DNA of 64,000 nucleotides from Deinandra increscens subsp. villosa. Taxonomy: Eukaryota; Streptophyta; Magnoliopsida; Asterales; Asteraceae. The notes under the pieces are model-generated. The model did no database searches and had not been told where the DNA came from. It saw only the letters and a program-made list of their open reading frames with translations. The DNA is taken from assembly GCA_039602395.1 (NCBI GenBank), contig JBCNJP010000017.1, positions 7,123,238 to 7,187,237 on the forward strand, given 5' to 3'. Made by a program: the position numbers and the translations under genes. Shown here piece after piece: positions 45,275-57,416 of the stretch (within the stretch, counting starts at the first letter, position 1; each line of letters begins with the position of its first letter).

Positions 45275-45746
45275 AATTAGCATATAATTTGATAATGTAA
45301 AAGGTAATGTCATATAACATAACATTTAGGTCCTATATTTGATGGTTGAAATTTTTTCTTTCTAGTTCTAATTTCGTTACACATTTTTTATTTTCCTTTT
45401 CTTTACATTGTGATTAGCAATTCAATTTTTGTGTGTCTCCGCATTATCCTTGTAATAACACAAGGATATGTAAATCTACTTGCTTAACTCATATTTATAA
45501 GACTATTTATCACTCATTTAATTTTAAAGGATTATAAATTATATCATATGTTTTAAAAGTTATAATTATATTAATTAAATTATGTAAAATTAATTTCTTG
45601 TCTATTATAATATTATATTATATTATAAATAAACTATATCGTATTTGTTAATTTCGTTATGACTCCCTTGTTCTTCTTCTAAACTATTATTATATCTATC
45701 AAAGTACCAAACACTATAGATCATGTATGATTATGTATTATGAGTA

Positions 45747-46810
45747 CTAGCCACTTACCCGGGTAAATACCCGGGGCTGTAACGTAAAAATAAATAATTA
45801 AATATAGTATGGAATAAATAATTGGTAAAACATAATTCAATAATAATAAAAAAAAGTTCAATAACAATTACAAATTGAGAAGAGAGACTTAAACACTATA
45901 TTTTCTGTTATATTGGTTGGACGATCGTCTTCATTCAAAATCAACAGTTAATAAAAAGTATGTAATGAAATATAATATTTATTTAACAGATATAATCAAT
46001 TAGAAAATATATATACCTTATGAATAAGTGTATGCTGTAATAAAAAATATATAAAAACTGAAAGAAACAATTGTTAAAAGTAAACCCGCAATAAAAATTT
46101 AAAATAAGTAAATTTACAAAGTCAACCATTATGAATTATTCATTGCACCCTCAAGTATCTTGAAATGTACCCATCGTATCTAAACAGCCACTAACCTTTA
46201 CTTATTTGATCGTTTTTGTCAAAGTTAACCGTTATGGATCTGCATCCTCATTGTTGACCCCTTTAGCTCCATGTCTAACAAACTGCCCACAAACGCATGG
46301 TATTTGTTCTGCTAGCTTCTTTGTGCTCTAGTATCTCACATTTAAAAGCCACAAAAGAAAATTGTTACCTTCATGTCAAGCGGATATAAGTAGAGTGATC
46401 CCTCCATTTGTTATTGAAGCCTACAAAAGAGCATCATTGAAAAACCAAATACTAATTTAGAATAGCAACAGGTAAAGACCTCAAAATTCATCAGGACCTA
46501 AGCACCTTGTATCTAGACTAAGCTTCAAATTTATGTTATCAATATCAAGCAAAGATCTAATTAGTGATCACTCCAATGTAGAAACTGCACCATTTCAAAA
46601 TGGGGACCGCAGTCAACAAAATTGAAGCTTTACTTGCAAGCTCACCTCTATAACCTCTATTTTGAACTTCTACATGATTTGTTATAAGTAAATGGAAGCT
46701 ACAACACCTGACCTGTTAACAAAAAATGCAAAAGAAACGGGATGATGACTAAACTATTTGCAGACAATGAGAATCGCTTAGGAGTTAACGACTCACCTCT
46801 ATAACCTCTA
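45747..46810 (-). mobile_element. H block with Helitron 3' end
   Basis: H begins A|CTAG followed by CCCGGGTAAATACCCGGGG, a strong hairpin: a minus-oriented Helitron 3' terminus very like that of the Helitron at 13018. The rest is AT-rich and non-coding. Its right end, CTCACCTCTATAACCTCTAT, is also present 150 bases earlier inside H (46641-46660). There is no TC-type 5' end, so the Helitron is truncated. The second copy is 47406-48469. Confidence 0.65.
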
Positions 46811-49064
46811 TGTAGAATTAGGGTTTTGATGAGAAATGGTATCCGAGTGTAGATCCGACAAGATCCGAATGGGATAAAAAAACAATATCTGGGCGCGGAA
46901 CCATAAGTTCCGTTGCCCTTTGTATATATATACAATTAGCATATAATTTGATAATGTAAAAGGTAATGTCATATAACATAACATTTAGGTCCTATGTTTG
47001 ATGGTTGAAATTTTTTCTTTCTAGTTCTAATTTCGTTACACATTTTTTATTTTCCTTTTCTTTACATTGTGATTAGCAATTCAATTTTTGTGTGTCTCCG
47101 CATTATCCTTGTAATAACACAAGGATATGTAAATCTACTTGCTTAACTCATATTTATAAGACTATTTATCACTCATTTAATTTTAAAGGATTATAAATTA
47201 TATCATATGTTTTAAAAGTTATAATTATATTAATTAAATTATGTAAAATTAATTTCTTGTCTATTATAATATTATATTATATTATAAATAAACTATATCG
47301 TATTTGTTAATTTCGTTATGACTCCCTTGTTCTTCTTCTAAACTATTATTATATCTATCAAAGTACCAAACACTATAGATCATGTATGATTATGTATTAT
47401 GAGTACTAGCCACTTACCCGGGTAAATACCCGGGGCTGTAACGTAAAAATAAATAATTAAATATAGTATGGAATAAATAATTGGTAAAACATAATTCAAT
47501 AATAATAAAAAAAAGTTCAATAACAATTACAAATTGAGAAGAGAGACTTAAACACTATATTTTCTGTTATATTGGTTGGACGATCGTCTTCATTCAAAAT
47601 CAACAGTTAATAAAAAGTATGTAATGAAATATAATATTTATTTAACAGATATAATCAATTAGAAAATATATATACCTTATGAATAAGTGTATGCTGTAAT
47701 AAAAAATATATAAAAACTGAAAGAAACAATTGTTAAAAGTAAACCCGCAATAAAAATTTAAAATAAGTAAATTTACAAAGTCAACCATTATGAATTATTC
47801 ATTGCACCCTCAAGTATCTTGAAATGTACCCATCGTATCTAAACAGCCACTAACCTTTACTTATTTGATCGTTTTTGTCAAAGTCAACCGTTATGGATCT
47901 GCATCCTCATTGTTGACCCCTTTAGCTCCATGTCTAACAAACTGCCCACAAACGCATGGTATTTGTTCTGCTAGCTTCTTTGTGCTCTAGTATCTCACAT
48001 TTAAAAGCCACAAAAGAAAATTGTTACCTTCATGTCAAGCGGATATAAGTAGAGTGATCCCTCCATTTGTTATTGAAGCCTACAAAAGAGCATCATTGAA
48101 AAACCAAATACTAATTTAGAATAGCAACAGGTAAAGACCTCAAAATTCATCAGGACCTAAGCACCTTGTATCTAGACTAAGCTTCAAATTTATGTTATCA
48201 ATATCAGGCAAAGATCTAATTAGTGATCACTCCAATGTAGAAACTGCACCATTTCAAAATGGGGACCGCAGTCAACAAAATTGAAGCTTTACTTGCAAGC
48301 TCACCTCTATAACCTCTATTTTGAACTTCTACATGATTTGTTATAAGTAAATGGAAGCTACAACACCTGACCTGTTAACAAAAAATGCAAAAGAAACGGG
48401 ATGATGACTAAACTATTTGCAGACAATGAGAATCGCTTAGGAGTTAACGACTCACCTCTATAACCTCTATGTAGAATTAGGGTTTTGATGAGAAATGGTA
48501 TCCGAGTGTAGATCCGACAAGATCCGAATGGGATAAAAAAACAATATCTGGGCGCGGAACCATAAGTTCCGTTGCCCTTTGTATATATATACAATTAGCA
48601 TATAATTTGATAATGTAAAAGGTAATGTCATATAACATAACATTTAGGTCCTATGTTTGATGGTTGAAATTTTTTCTTTCTAGTTCTAATTTCGTTACAC
48701 ATTTTTTATTTTCCTTTTCTTTACATTGTGATTAGCAATTCAATTTTTGTGTGTCTCCGCATTATCCTTGTAATAACACAAGGATATGTAAATCTACTTG
48801 CTTAACTCATATTTATAAAACTATTTATCACTCATTTAATTTTAAAGGATTATAAATTATATCATATGTTTTAAAAGTTATAATTATATTAATTAAATTA
48901 TGTAAAATTAATTTCTTGTCTATTATAATATTATATTATATTATAAATAAACTATATCGTATTTGTTAATTTCGTTATGACTCCCTTGTTCTTCTTCTAA
49001 ACTATTATTATATCTATCAAAGTACCAAACACTATAGATCATGTATGATTATGTATTATGAGTA

Positions 49065-49352
49065 TGTTACGGTTATTTACAATGCACCTTAGTTGTAATA
49101 ACTATATAGTGATAAATAGTATACAATAAAAGCAATTCTCAGCTTTATATTAAAATCAGATATTTAAATTCTCAGCTTTATTAATATTATTTTTCTTAAT
49201 TTCATACGTACGTAAGTACGTTTAACAACTTGATTCCCTAACTATTGTAAACTAAAAAAAAGTTAGTATATTGTGAGTATCATAAGCAAATTTTAAAGAT
49301 ATATGTGTGTTTGACATTAGAAAAAACAAACATATATATATGACAAACTTTA

Positions 49353-49405
<53 letters not shown>

Positions 49406-49414
49406 AAAGATCAA
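49065..49414. other. AT-rich spacer with (AT)n tract
   Basis: Unique AT-rich sequence, then an uninterrupted AT dinucleotide run at 49357-49403 into which the following TIR element appears to have inserted. No gene. Confidence 0.6.
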
Positions 49415-49579
49415 TGTAGACCCCTTGTTTTTTGTAGACCCGGTAGACCCCAAAAATAACCATTGGATTAGATTAGATCAAGGGCTAAGATTAGATTTGA
49501 GGATTTAAATGAGATTTTGGCTGAAAAAACGCGGAGGGGTATTTTCGTAATTTTTCAGCGTCATTTAAAAGTTGCAGTG

Positions 49580-49978
49580 AGTTTTATATTCTGTACTGAG
49601 TTTTATATTATGTACTGAGTTTTATATTTTGTACTGAGTTTTATTTTTTGTATTGAGTTTATACTCAACATTGAGTTTTATACTCAACATTGAGTTTTAT
49701 AACTTTGTGACTTATATAAAACTCACTAATAAAACTCAGTGAGTTTTATAAATCACTGAGTTTTAACTGAAGGGAGATAATGATAATGATAATCAGCGAG
49801 TTTTAAAACTTAGTGAGTTTTAACTAAATTTTATAACTCACAACATAACTTGGTGACTTATATAAAACTCACTAATAAAACTCAGTGAGTTTTACAAATC
49901 ACTGAGTTTTAACTGAAGGGAGATAATGATAATGATAATCAGTGAGTTTTAAAACTCAGTGAGTTTTAACTAAATTCT
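49580..49978. repeat. ACTGAGTTTTAT repeats and 146-bp tandem duplication
   Basis: TGTACTGAGTTTTATAT recurs at about 21-23 bases at 49580-49700. Then a 146-bp unit is repeated (49707-49852 and 49853 to about 49978). That unit contains both ACTGAGTTTTA and its complement TAAAACTCA, so it can fold back. Confidence 0.75.
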
Positions 49979-50341
49979 ACTATTGAGTTCCAAAACAACA
50001 AATCTAATAAAAATCAATCAAATCCATATAAAATTAACTGATAATGAATGTTCAAATTCTGCTATTGAGTTCCAAAACAACGAATCTTACAATAACTGTT
50101 GGTGAATTGAAGCTTATACACAAACAACGCCCTAGAATCATATTAACAGATGAAAATAAAATATACTACAGGAACTGAAATAATCATATATATATATACC
50201 AAGAAAATGAGATACGAGTAACTCCCCAGCGAATAGCATCTCTACATCCACCACAAACACCAACAGCAACTATAATCGTCCGATCATCCAACAAACAGAC
50301 AATTCGCACCAAAAGCTCCACCGGAATCTCACTCCAATCCA

Positions 50342-50824
50342 TCACCACCATAGTCCGTTCGCTTTTTTACCCTGCACCGCCACCAAAACATTAATCAATA
50401 AATTAGGGCTCCAAAAAAAATAAAAGGTGTAACCGATTCCCAAATTGAAGTTGGGAACTTGATCAATAAACCAGAATCGGAGATGAGGGGAGATCTGGAG
50501 CGTGTCGGAGAAGGCAGCGGAGTCGGTTCGGTTGCGTGCTCCGGGGAGATCTGGAGCATGTTGGAGGAGGAGCTTGTGGCGGAGGGAGGAGAGGGTTTGG
50601 GTGGCGTCGGGGAAGATGAGTTTTTGGAGGGGGATGAGGCCGTGCTCGAAGGGCTCGCGGCGGGGGTGGAGGTAGACAGGGGTTTGTTCCGGTTGCGCTG
50701 GTGGTGGCTCCGTCGTCATGGTGGCGGTGGTGGATCTGAAGGAAGGAGGAGTGTGGAACGAGAAATGATGGGGTTTCAACTTCAATCGTGATTTTAAGGG
50801 GAGAAGGGGCTGGAAAATTCCCAT
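50342..50824 (-). pseudogene. Captured 5' part of a TBCC-domain protein 1-like gene
   Basis: The frame is open for 160 codons; the likely native start is the Met at 50719. From there it reads MTTEPPPAQPEQ, then VYLHPRREPFEHGLIPLQKL and a Leu-rich helix to DTLQIS. This matches my recollection of the N-terminus of plant TBCCD1-like proteins (a cytoskeleton-related TBCC-domain family). The match ends near 50485; what follows is unrelated and the TBCC domain is missing. It lies wholly between the TIRs of the 49415-50911 element, so it is a transposon-captured fragment. The GC-rich plus-strand frame at 50459-50791 is its antisense shadow. Confidence 0.65.
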
Positions 50825-50921
50825 CGTGCCCTTAAGTTTAAAAATACAGGGATTTAGATCTAACGGTAGATAGAGGGGTCTACGGGGTCTACATTTTTTA
50901 AGGGGTCTACAAAGAACCCTT

Positions 50922-50923
<2 letters not shown>

Positions 50924-50968
<45 letters not shown>
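50924..50968. repeat. (TA)n microsatellite
   Basis: An uninterrupted TA run, right against the end of the TIR element on one side and a second transposon-like edge (GGGGAGGGATATAATGAAAA) on the other. The 50969-51178 stretch looks like one end of another MITE; its partner was not found. Confidence 0.85.
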
Positions 50969-50971
<3 letters not shown>

Positions 50972-51178
50972 GAGGGATATAATGAAAACCTCCCCGAGTT
51001 TGGAAAACCGTGAAAACCAAGCTAAAAAATTCGATTTTTGTTTCGATTTTTTTTATGGTGATTCTCTAAGTTAAAAATACTCCCTTTATGCAAAAAAAAT
51101 AAAATAAAAAACGCCTAGTAAAATTTTTTAAAAAAAATATTTTATAAGCGAGGTTACATATGTAACAGGGTGAATGAG

Positions 51179-52350
51179 AAGGTTCAGGAGCTCAACACGA
51201 AGGAAAAGCTAAGCCTAATTCTTGAGATAACATAAGCGTGTTAATTTAACTGTCATGAGAATGGGAAAATGTCCTAATTCCTAGTTTGAAGTATTGTGTG
51301 TGATTGTGATGTATGCAAATAAATTTTAGTTGAGGACCTTTTATGAATGAAGCTAAAACGTGAATGAGTTGAATGACCCGTTTGGGGTGAAATCCAAGAT
51401 GTCTTGGATTGGAATGTGAACCAAACCTTATGATTGCACCTTCGGGTAGCTTGGTACAAATATATGTGCCAAGAGGAGGTTTTAAATCTCAAATGAAGTT
51501 AAGCTTAAGAGAATATGGAATGTGTGAAATTGTGGTTATATGATGTTCATAGCGGAATAACTCAAGTGTTTGCATATGAAATGCTATTCTTATGTATATT
51601 GGACTTGCGTTGAACCGTCAGAAGTCATAGAACTGGAATTTAAATAAGAATGAGACTAACGGGTCAACGGGTTGGGCTTTTTAATTTGAATGATGTTTGT
51701 TTCCAAATCGTGAATCATGATGTTGTTGTTGATGTGTAAATTGGCTCTTATTAATGGTGGAATTGTAGGAAATTTAGGGTTGCTTGATTTGATGTGGTAT
51801 AGTGATTTTAATACAAAAGTTGAAATGATTGAAATTTTGGCTAAGTATGGAACAAGGGTAGCTTGATCGCTGGAAAAGTTGCTCCAAGCGTATCGCTTGG
51901 AGCATTTCATAAACCAAGCGATATGCTTGATTTATCAGGCGTGTCGCCTAGTTTGACCAATGTTCCAAGCGATACACTTGGAACTCAAATTGAAGTTTTG
52001 CAGCTTTTCTTGCTTTAGAGGGTCTTGTTGTGGGGTGGAATGGTATATGCTATTAATACTAATGTGTTACTGGTGTTAATGGCAGGGAATGAATAGGTGA
52101 AGCCGAATCATGATCGAGCGAGAAGCTTCATGGAATCGAACACCCATCTTATTTTGGGAAGTTGATATGTGTTGTATAATGTTGTGTCATGATCCAGTGC
52201 ATACTCTGATATGATCGTGTAGTTAACTGGTTAACATATTTTGTCAAATGGTGTGAAACTACTCAATTTAGTAGATAATAGAAGCGAAATTTTCCAACTA
52301 GTATTTTTATGTTGTTAAATCAGTCATAATAACGGGTAGGATGTTACAGC
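51179..52350. repeat. Retroelement-like segment with palindromic words
   Basis: No protein is readable. At 51878-51990 the word CCAAGCGTATCGCTTGG occurs with variants (CCAAGCGATATGCTTG, CAAGCGATACACTTGG, GGCGTGTCGCC). The segment ends GGGTAGGATGTTACA, a typical LTR-type end. I infer a solo or truncated LTR of a Ty3-type element, without proof of the other boundary. Minus-strand frames at 51274-51910 are not genes. Confidence 0.4.
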
Positions 52351-53540
52351 CCCACCAAAAGTGATAATCAATTTTCATAAGTTCCCATACCACTTTTTTT
52401 TATTAGGATCATCATAGCCTTTTCCAACACTAAAAACTTGAAAAATGGCACCTCCAAGGATACAGATTTATAACCAACATATAAATCATTTCAAACATTC
52501 CAAAATATCCAAGAGATCAGAAGAAACAAAAGAAACCTGAAAATCATCATAGCAAACAGATAGCATACAAAAATTTATTAGGCTCCGATCAGTAAATAAT
52601 GATCGTCATAGCAATTTAGCAGCAAAAGAGTTACCACAATTGTAAATCTAAGTGAAATAAATATGAAAGAGTCTAGGTCTATGCACCACACCTTCTGATG
52701 TAAACCTTAAATGGGGTGAAACAATAATTCCATTCCAACAACAAAAATGGTTCCGATCTAAGCCTTAAAGGCTAATACTGTAACAGAAAAAATAATCGAA
52801 GCCATAAACAATCAGAAGCCGGCTATGAATTGAGCTACCGCCGATCATCAGCTTCCTATATAAGCCATAAAGTTGAACATAAAACAGATCTAAGCCATAA
52901 ACGGACGAACGACAACAAAGAATCGAGCCATCCCCGGTTGTTGGCTTCCAATCTAAGTTTTCAAATTTAACAAATCGCAGATCTAAGCCACAAACACACA
53001 GAAAACAGATCTAAGCCATAAACACACCAACAATGGCAAAGAATCGAGCCACCACCGGTCGTCGGTTTCCGACCTAAGCTGTAAACTTTAACAAATCACA
53101 TATCTAAGCCACAATTGAACGAACACCAGCAAAAATTGAGCCACTTACTGCTGTCGGCTACCGATCTAATACCCATTCGTCATTACCACCACCCAAATCC
53201 CCTAAAAGATGGGAAGCTCGACCTAAGCAGAAGAGCAGAAGACGGCACATCAATGACACCACTATGGCGACGACTTGCTGATGACCTCTTCAACCGTTCT
53301 GGATCTAACCCCTAGTCAACCAAATCCCTTGGAAGACGGAAAGCTCGACTGAAACAGAAGATCAGAAGACGGCACATCAACGGCACCACCACAGCGACCA
53401 CCTGCTGATGAGTCTGTCGACCGGTAAAACATGGGCAAAGAGCACATCGGATTTTCTTCGGCCAGAGAGATTAGAGAGAAGAAAGACTGATGGAATGTAG
53501 AGAGAGAGATCATATATCATATATGTAGAGAGAGAGATCA
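52351..53540. repeat. Diverged tandem repeats (GATCTAAGCCATAAAC words; 127-bp unit)
   Basis: From about 52690 the phrase GATCTAAGCCATAAAC, with AAGAATCGAGCCA and a CCGGTCGTCGG-type word, recurs about every 110 bases. At 53194 and 53321 a 127-bp unit is duplicated (CAAATCCC...GAAGACGGCACATCAA). Frames at 53115-53513 on both strands arise from it. It resembles a tandem-repeat part of a retroelement; no coding function is supported. Confidence 0.6.
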
Positions 53541-54278
53541 TATATTAGATGAGAGACATTTGAAGCACAAAACTCACACATACATGTCTTGTACCCATTT
53601 TTTTTTAAATTGGACTAAAGTTATCAACTTATATAACTCTTATATAACTCTTATATAACTCTTATATAACTCTTATGGTTGTTGTATTATATAAGTTGAT
53701 CAACTTATATAACTCCTATGATTGTTGTATTATATAAATTCTAAATGAAATAAATATGTTTTCTTTTTAATTAAAGTCCTCTAAAAGTGAAAATCTAAAG
53801 CCCTATCTTTATTTGATTTACCTTTTAGACGTCCTTGATATAAGCATGACGATATTGAATGAATTGTTTTTTTTCAAATATCAATTTCTAGATTTTAGAT
53901 GAATGCACACACATATATTTTATAGAATTTAAACCCTTTTCTTAACATATCTAAGCATCATGATCTCTGTAATAACAATATTCCTTATTCCTTAATTATA
54001 TATCAATTCTAATAAGGTGGCAGTCTCACATTTCACAACTATTCATCCACACGTTTTTTTTTATTTGTTGAGATGGGCGGTGTACCAGAGTCTCTATTGC
54101 TAATCAGCTACGCAAGTCTCTGTTCTCTCTCATTTCACGGTTTTTTATCTCTCTCATCTTCTCAATCATCCAAAAACCCTTAAACACACCATCGATTTAC
54201 CGTCGATTCCTTTTCTTTTATGGTGGATTTCATTCTCTTTTGGTGATCTGGTTCCAGAGTTAAAACCCTAAGAACACA
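53541..54278. other. Intergenic, then promoter/leader of the next gene
   Basis: A short CTTATATAACT repeat lies at about 53620-53680. From about 54060 the sequence becomes CT-rich (CTCTGTTCTCTCTCATTTC), as in a plant 5' leader, and leads to the ATG at 54279. Confidence 0.45.
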
Positions 54279-56439
54279 ATGGTTACAGATCCGGCGAAGA
54301 CGATGCCGGAGAACAACCCAGGTACTTTTTCTGCCGCCGGCCAATCCTGTTCGTTCAATTCTTGATTATTCCGATCGGTATCCGGCTTTATCGTCGAAGT
54401 ATCGTGATTACAATCCCTACTGCGTACTTGCAGGTTTTGGTCACCAGTCCTCCTTGAATGGTTTTCTTGAAACCCTAAGTGACCGAAATCTTGAAATCAA
54501 TTTCAACATGCTTAATATATCTTCTCCGACCGATTTCGCCCATAGTCCGGTCCCGGCTCCGGTGACGTAAATTTATAAAAGCTACGATTTGTGGTTTGTT
54601 GGTTATATAATTCTAACTTCTTGATTTTGATTGATTCTTTTTTGGTGTTTCAGATTAGTTCCCGTCATTGATATATTTAAATTTCTAGCTTCAAATTTAG
54701 CGCGTCAAAGAACTAAATGTGGAGGTATGGTTAAATTTCTCATGTAAAATAGCAAGCAGAGCAGTTGGGTAGGGGAACAAGTGAAAGAAGCTGTCTATTT
54801 TAAAAAATGCACCTTTTTTAACAAAAAGAAAAAAAAAGAAGTTAAAACCTATAATAGATTGAGGCCAGGAAGCATATTCTTTCTTAATTCTATCAAGAGC
54901 ATCATGTTCGAACCTCCCGTTCATATGTAGTAGGTTTTAGTTTCTTGCAGATGTGTTTGCGTGATCTTATAAATTGTTTGTTTGGGTATTTCATTTTCAG
55001 GTGTGAGTCGTGTGACTACTGATTAAAACCACATTTGGCTGCTGTTAAGGTATTAGCATTTCTCTACACGTTTCATTATGTAATTAGTTGAGGTGGTGCT
55101 TTTCTGTTGTAGCTTCAATGTTAAAATTACTTCTTACTTATTGTTTTGCTCACTTCAAAAAAACATGGTGTCAACATGGATACAAGAAAAATGCATATTT
55201 TATGGTAATTAAATTGTTGATATTTAATATGTCCATGTAATTAGTTTTTACACATATACATGACTTATGAAACCCCTTTATTGAATGTCTACATAGCAGC
55301 AACCTTATAAGTCTCAAAAACACCCAAATTAGATAGTGAATTTGGTTTCTGTGACATAGAATTATATTGGGCATTCATATGTATAATAGCGTTCATATGT
55401 AAATGTTTTTACATATATATAGCATTTACTTATATTCAGCAAGTACAATACGATTCATGTTGCTGAGCTATATTATATATGTTTTCGGGGTTACACATAT
55501 ATATAGCATTTACCAATGAAAAGAGTCACTTTTACCATATAATTAAGAAATAGCACATGATGAAATTATGATATTCGAGCCATGAATGTTATTATATATA
55601 GTATTTACCATAATAGATATTGATGAATGCTATGTTGAATATGGTTTCTGTGACACAGAATTTTTAGTTACTCAAAATTTTATTTCATTTTTCAATTAAT
55701 TTCAGTTATATTTTGTGGTCTGTTAATTGTCTGCAGGTAGAAGTTTCTGCTGTGTTTTTAGTTGCTACTTGCTTAGCCAAATCCAAAGGTTAGTTTTCCT
55801 TTTGTTTCTTACAATTTGGTGTGTTTATTATTAACTTTTGTATTTGACTATATACATCTATTATTAGTTACAATTTAGTATAGTAAGTCAGTGAAAGGTT
55901 TTCCAGGTTCTTTTTTTTAATTATTCATTAGAAAGTGCATTTACTATACTCAAAAATTAACTATTACCTTACTGTAAGTTCATATAGCTTTATAAATCAT
56001 GTCCTTTAAGGTATATGAAGTTATCATATGTATGTTTATTTTCCAACTTCAAATGACATGGTTTATAAGTTCATATAGCTGAAGTTCATGTAGATTTATA
56101 AATCATGTCCTTTAAGGTTTTACATTTTCTTTTTGCTAAAAGGTATTACCACTTATCAAGTATGTTTATTTTCCAATTTCAAATTCCTGTCATGGACTCT
56201 AATTACCTTCAATAGCAATTATTATATTGTTGCTTGCTTTTTCATCTTTGGTCATTACTGTGACATGTCATTACTTATGGTAAAAAAATAACACTTCATA
56301 ACAATAGGTTTATCAAGTATACATCAGTGTCATTGACTTATAAAATAGGAAGTTATGTTATAATAAAGAAAGTTTTATAACCTAACAACATTTATTTTGC
56401 ACGTGTTGCTGTGTAGGTGCCTCATCTTCCTGTCACTAA
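54279..56439 (+). pseudogene. Unidentified spliced ORF, probably frameshifted
   Basis: The ATG at 54279 has a good plant context (ACAATGG). Exons with clean GT-AG borders: 54279-54321, 54434-54566 and 54654-54724 join in one open frame (MVTDPAKTMPENNPG; FGHQSSLNGFLETLSDRN; LVPVIDIFKFLASNLARQRT). Exon 4 (55001-55049) continues GVSRVTTD then stops; one extra T would restore LKPHLAAVK. Exon 5 (55737-55788) reads VEVSAVFLVATCLAKSK and exon 6 (56417-56442) ends in TAA. A product of about 120 residues with one hydrophobic segment is implied. I do not recognise the family. Skipping exon 4 also leaves a frame, so alternative splicing cannot be excluded. Confidence 0.45.
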
Positions 56440-56822
56440 AAGGTAAGTTCACTGCTACTCTTATTTTCTTAATTGTGAATTATATGTATTATATGTGTAC
56501 ATCCTGTTAGATATTAAATTAAGTCCAAATTGTTACTTTATAATATATTTACAATGACTATTAACACAAAAAAAATAAATGATTATGAAATAGGTAAATC
56601 ATGGAGTAAATGTTTTGGTCATTTAGTCATATTGACATTTACATAATTTTGTCCTCAGTTTAACTACATATATATTATCACTGAAGATGCAGATTATCTA
56701 TGCAAGATTGAGCGTGCAAGTTCAGTTTTCAAAAGAAACAAAACCAATCTTGTACAGTTTTCAAAAGAAACAACACCAATTTCCTGAAAATGATCGCTTT
56801 CGACCACATACCACATGTAATT

Positions 56823-56827
56823 TACAG
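56823..56827. repeat. Left target-site duplication of LTR element
   Basis: TACAG, repeated at 61303-61307 after the last LTR. Five bases is the normal LTR-retrotransposon duplication. Confidence 0.8.
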
Positions 56828-57416
56828 TGTTGGGAATTCCCGAGACCGACGAGTTGAGATTTGGTGTGATGAAACTCAACGTACCACTTACCGTTTGACC
56901 GTTTGCACAACATGCGGTGAAGTTCATGACTCGAGACTCTCATTAACCGAAGACATGGCAAAGTGACTTTATTATTTATTGTAACATTATGTATTTGTCA
57001 CTAGTTACTAGTTGTTGGTTATTTACTAGTTTGCCATTGTTAGGTTAGTATATATAGTCTTTCTCATGTGAAAGACTAAGTATGAATGTATGCATGAGTG
57101 AGAGAGCATAGGACATGAATCTTTGAAGTTGTGTGGGTTCATGAACACTTGTTCATGAACCTATAGCATGAGTGGTGTAGGTAAACTTGTAATCATTCAA
57201 CTCCATCTTTGATTATCTATTTATCTTGTTCAATCACTACTTCTATTTTATCCTCATCATCATCATCACATCTCAAACACCCAAGTAGAAGATCCGGTCC
57301 GTAATGTTCTTCCGGGTGTTTATATTTGTTCTACAAAGACGAAGCTCACAAAGTCTCCGATCCGCTTCCGCTGTGCCATCGGGGTTTGGCTCGGCTCACC
57401 GACCCCGGTTTCCACA
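56828..57416 (+). repeat. LTR 1 (589 bp)
   Basis: TG...CA ends. It differs from the others by TTCAATCAC (one extra base) and GGCTCGGCTC. Small frames reading across the LTR/interior border (57304-57650) are not genes. Confidence 0.85.

Larger units (their letters stand above)
45152..49064. repeat. U-H-U-H-U tandem array, 1659-bp period
   Basis: U (595 bp) occurs at 45152-45746, 46811-47405 and 48470-49064. H (1064 bp) occurs at 45747-46810 and 47406-48469. Copies differ by only a few bases (for example CCTATATTTG/CCTATGTTTG). U is the promoter and leader start of the minus-strand locus at 45.2 kb. The last U continues straight into unique sequence (GAGTA|TGTTACGG). Minus-strand frames at 46699 and 48358 are shadows of the U/H junction. 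Confidence 0.9.
49415..50911. mobile_element. TIR element carrying a gene fragment (Pack-type)
   Basis: The left end TGTAGACCCCTT...GTAGACCCGGTAGACCCC (49415-49450) and the inverted right end TGTAGACCCCTT...GTAGACCCCGTAGACCCC (50911 back to about 50876) form a TIR of about 36 bases. Both sides abut AT dinucleotide tracts, so a TA-type target duplication cannot be scored. Inside are ACTGAGTTTTA repeats and the first exon of a TBCCD1-like gene. No transposase. Superfamily uncertain; a Pack-MULE-like element is one possibility. Confidence 0.6.

Noticed and set aside
44944..45325. Two overlapping minus-strand frames of 110 and 120 codons, repeated in part at 46699 and 48358
   Set aside because: They lie in the TATA/leader region of the repeated U block and overlap in different frames; leader sequence explains them better.
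50459..50791. 110-codon Gly/Glu-rich plus-strand frame
   Set aside because: Antisense to the captured TBCCD1-like fragment; the composition follows from its Pro/Leu/His-rich coding strand.
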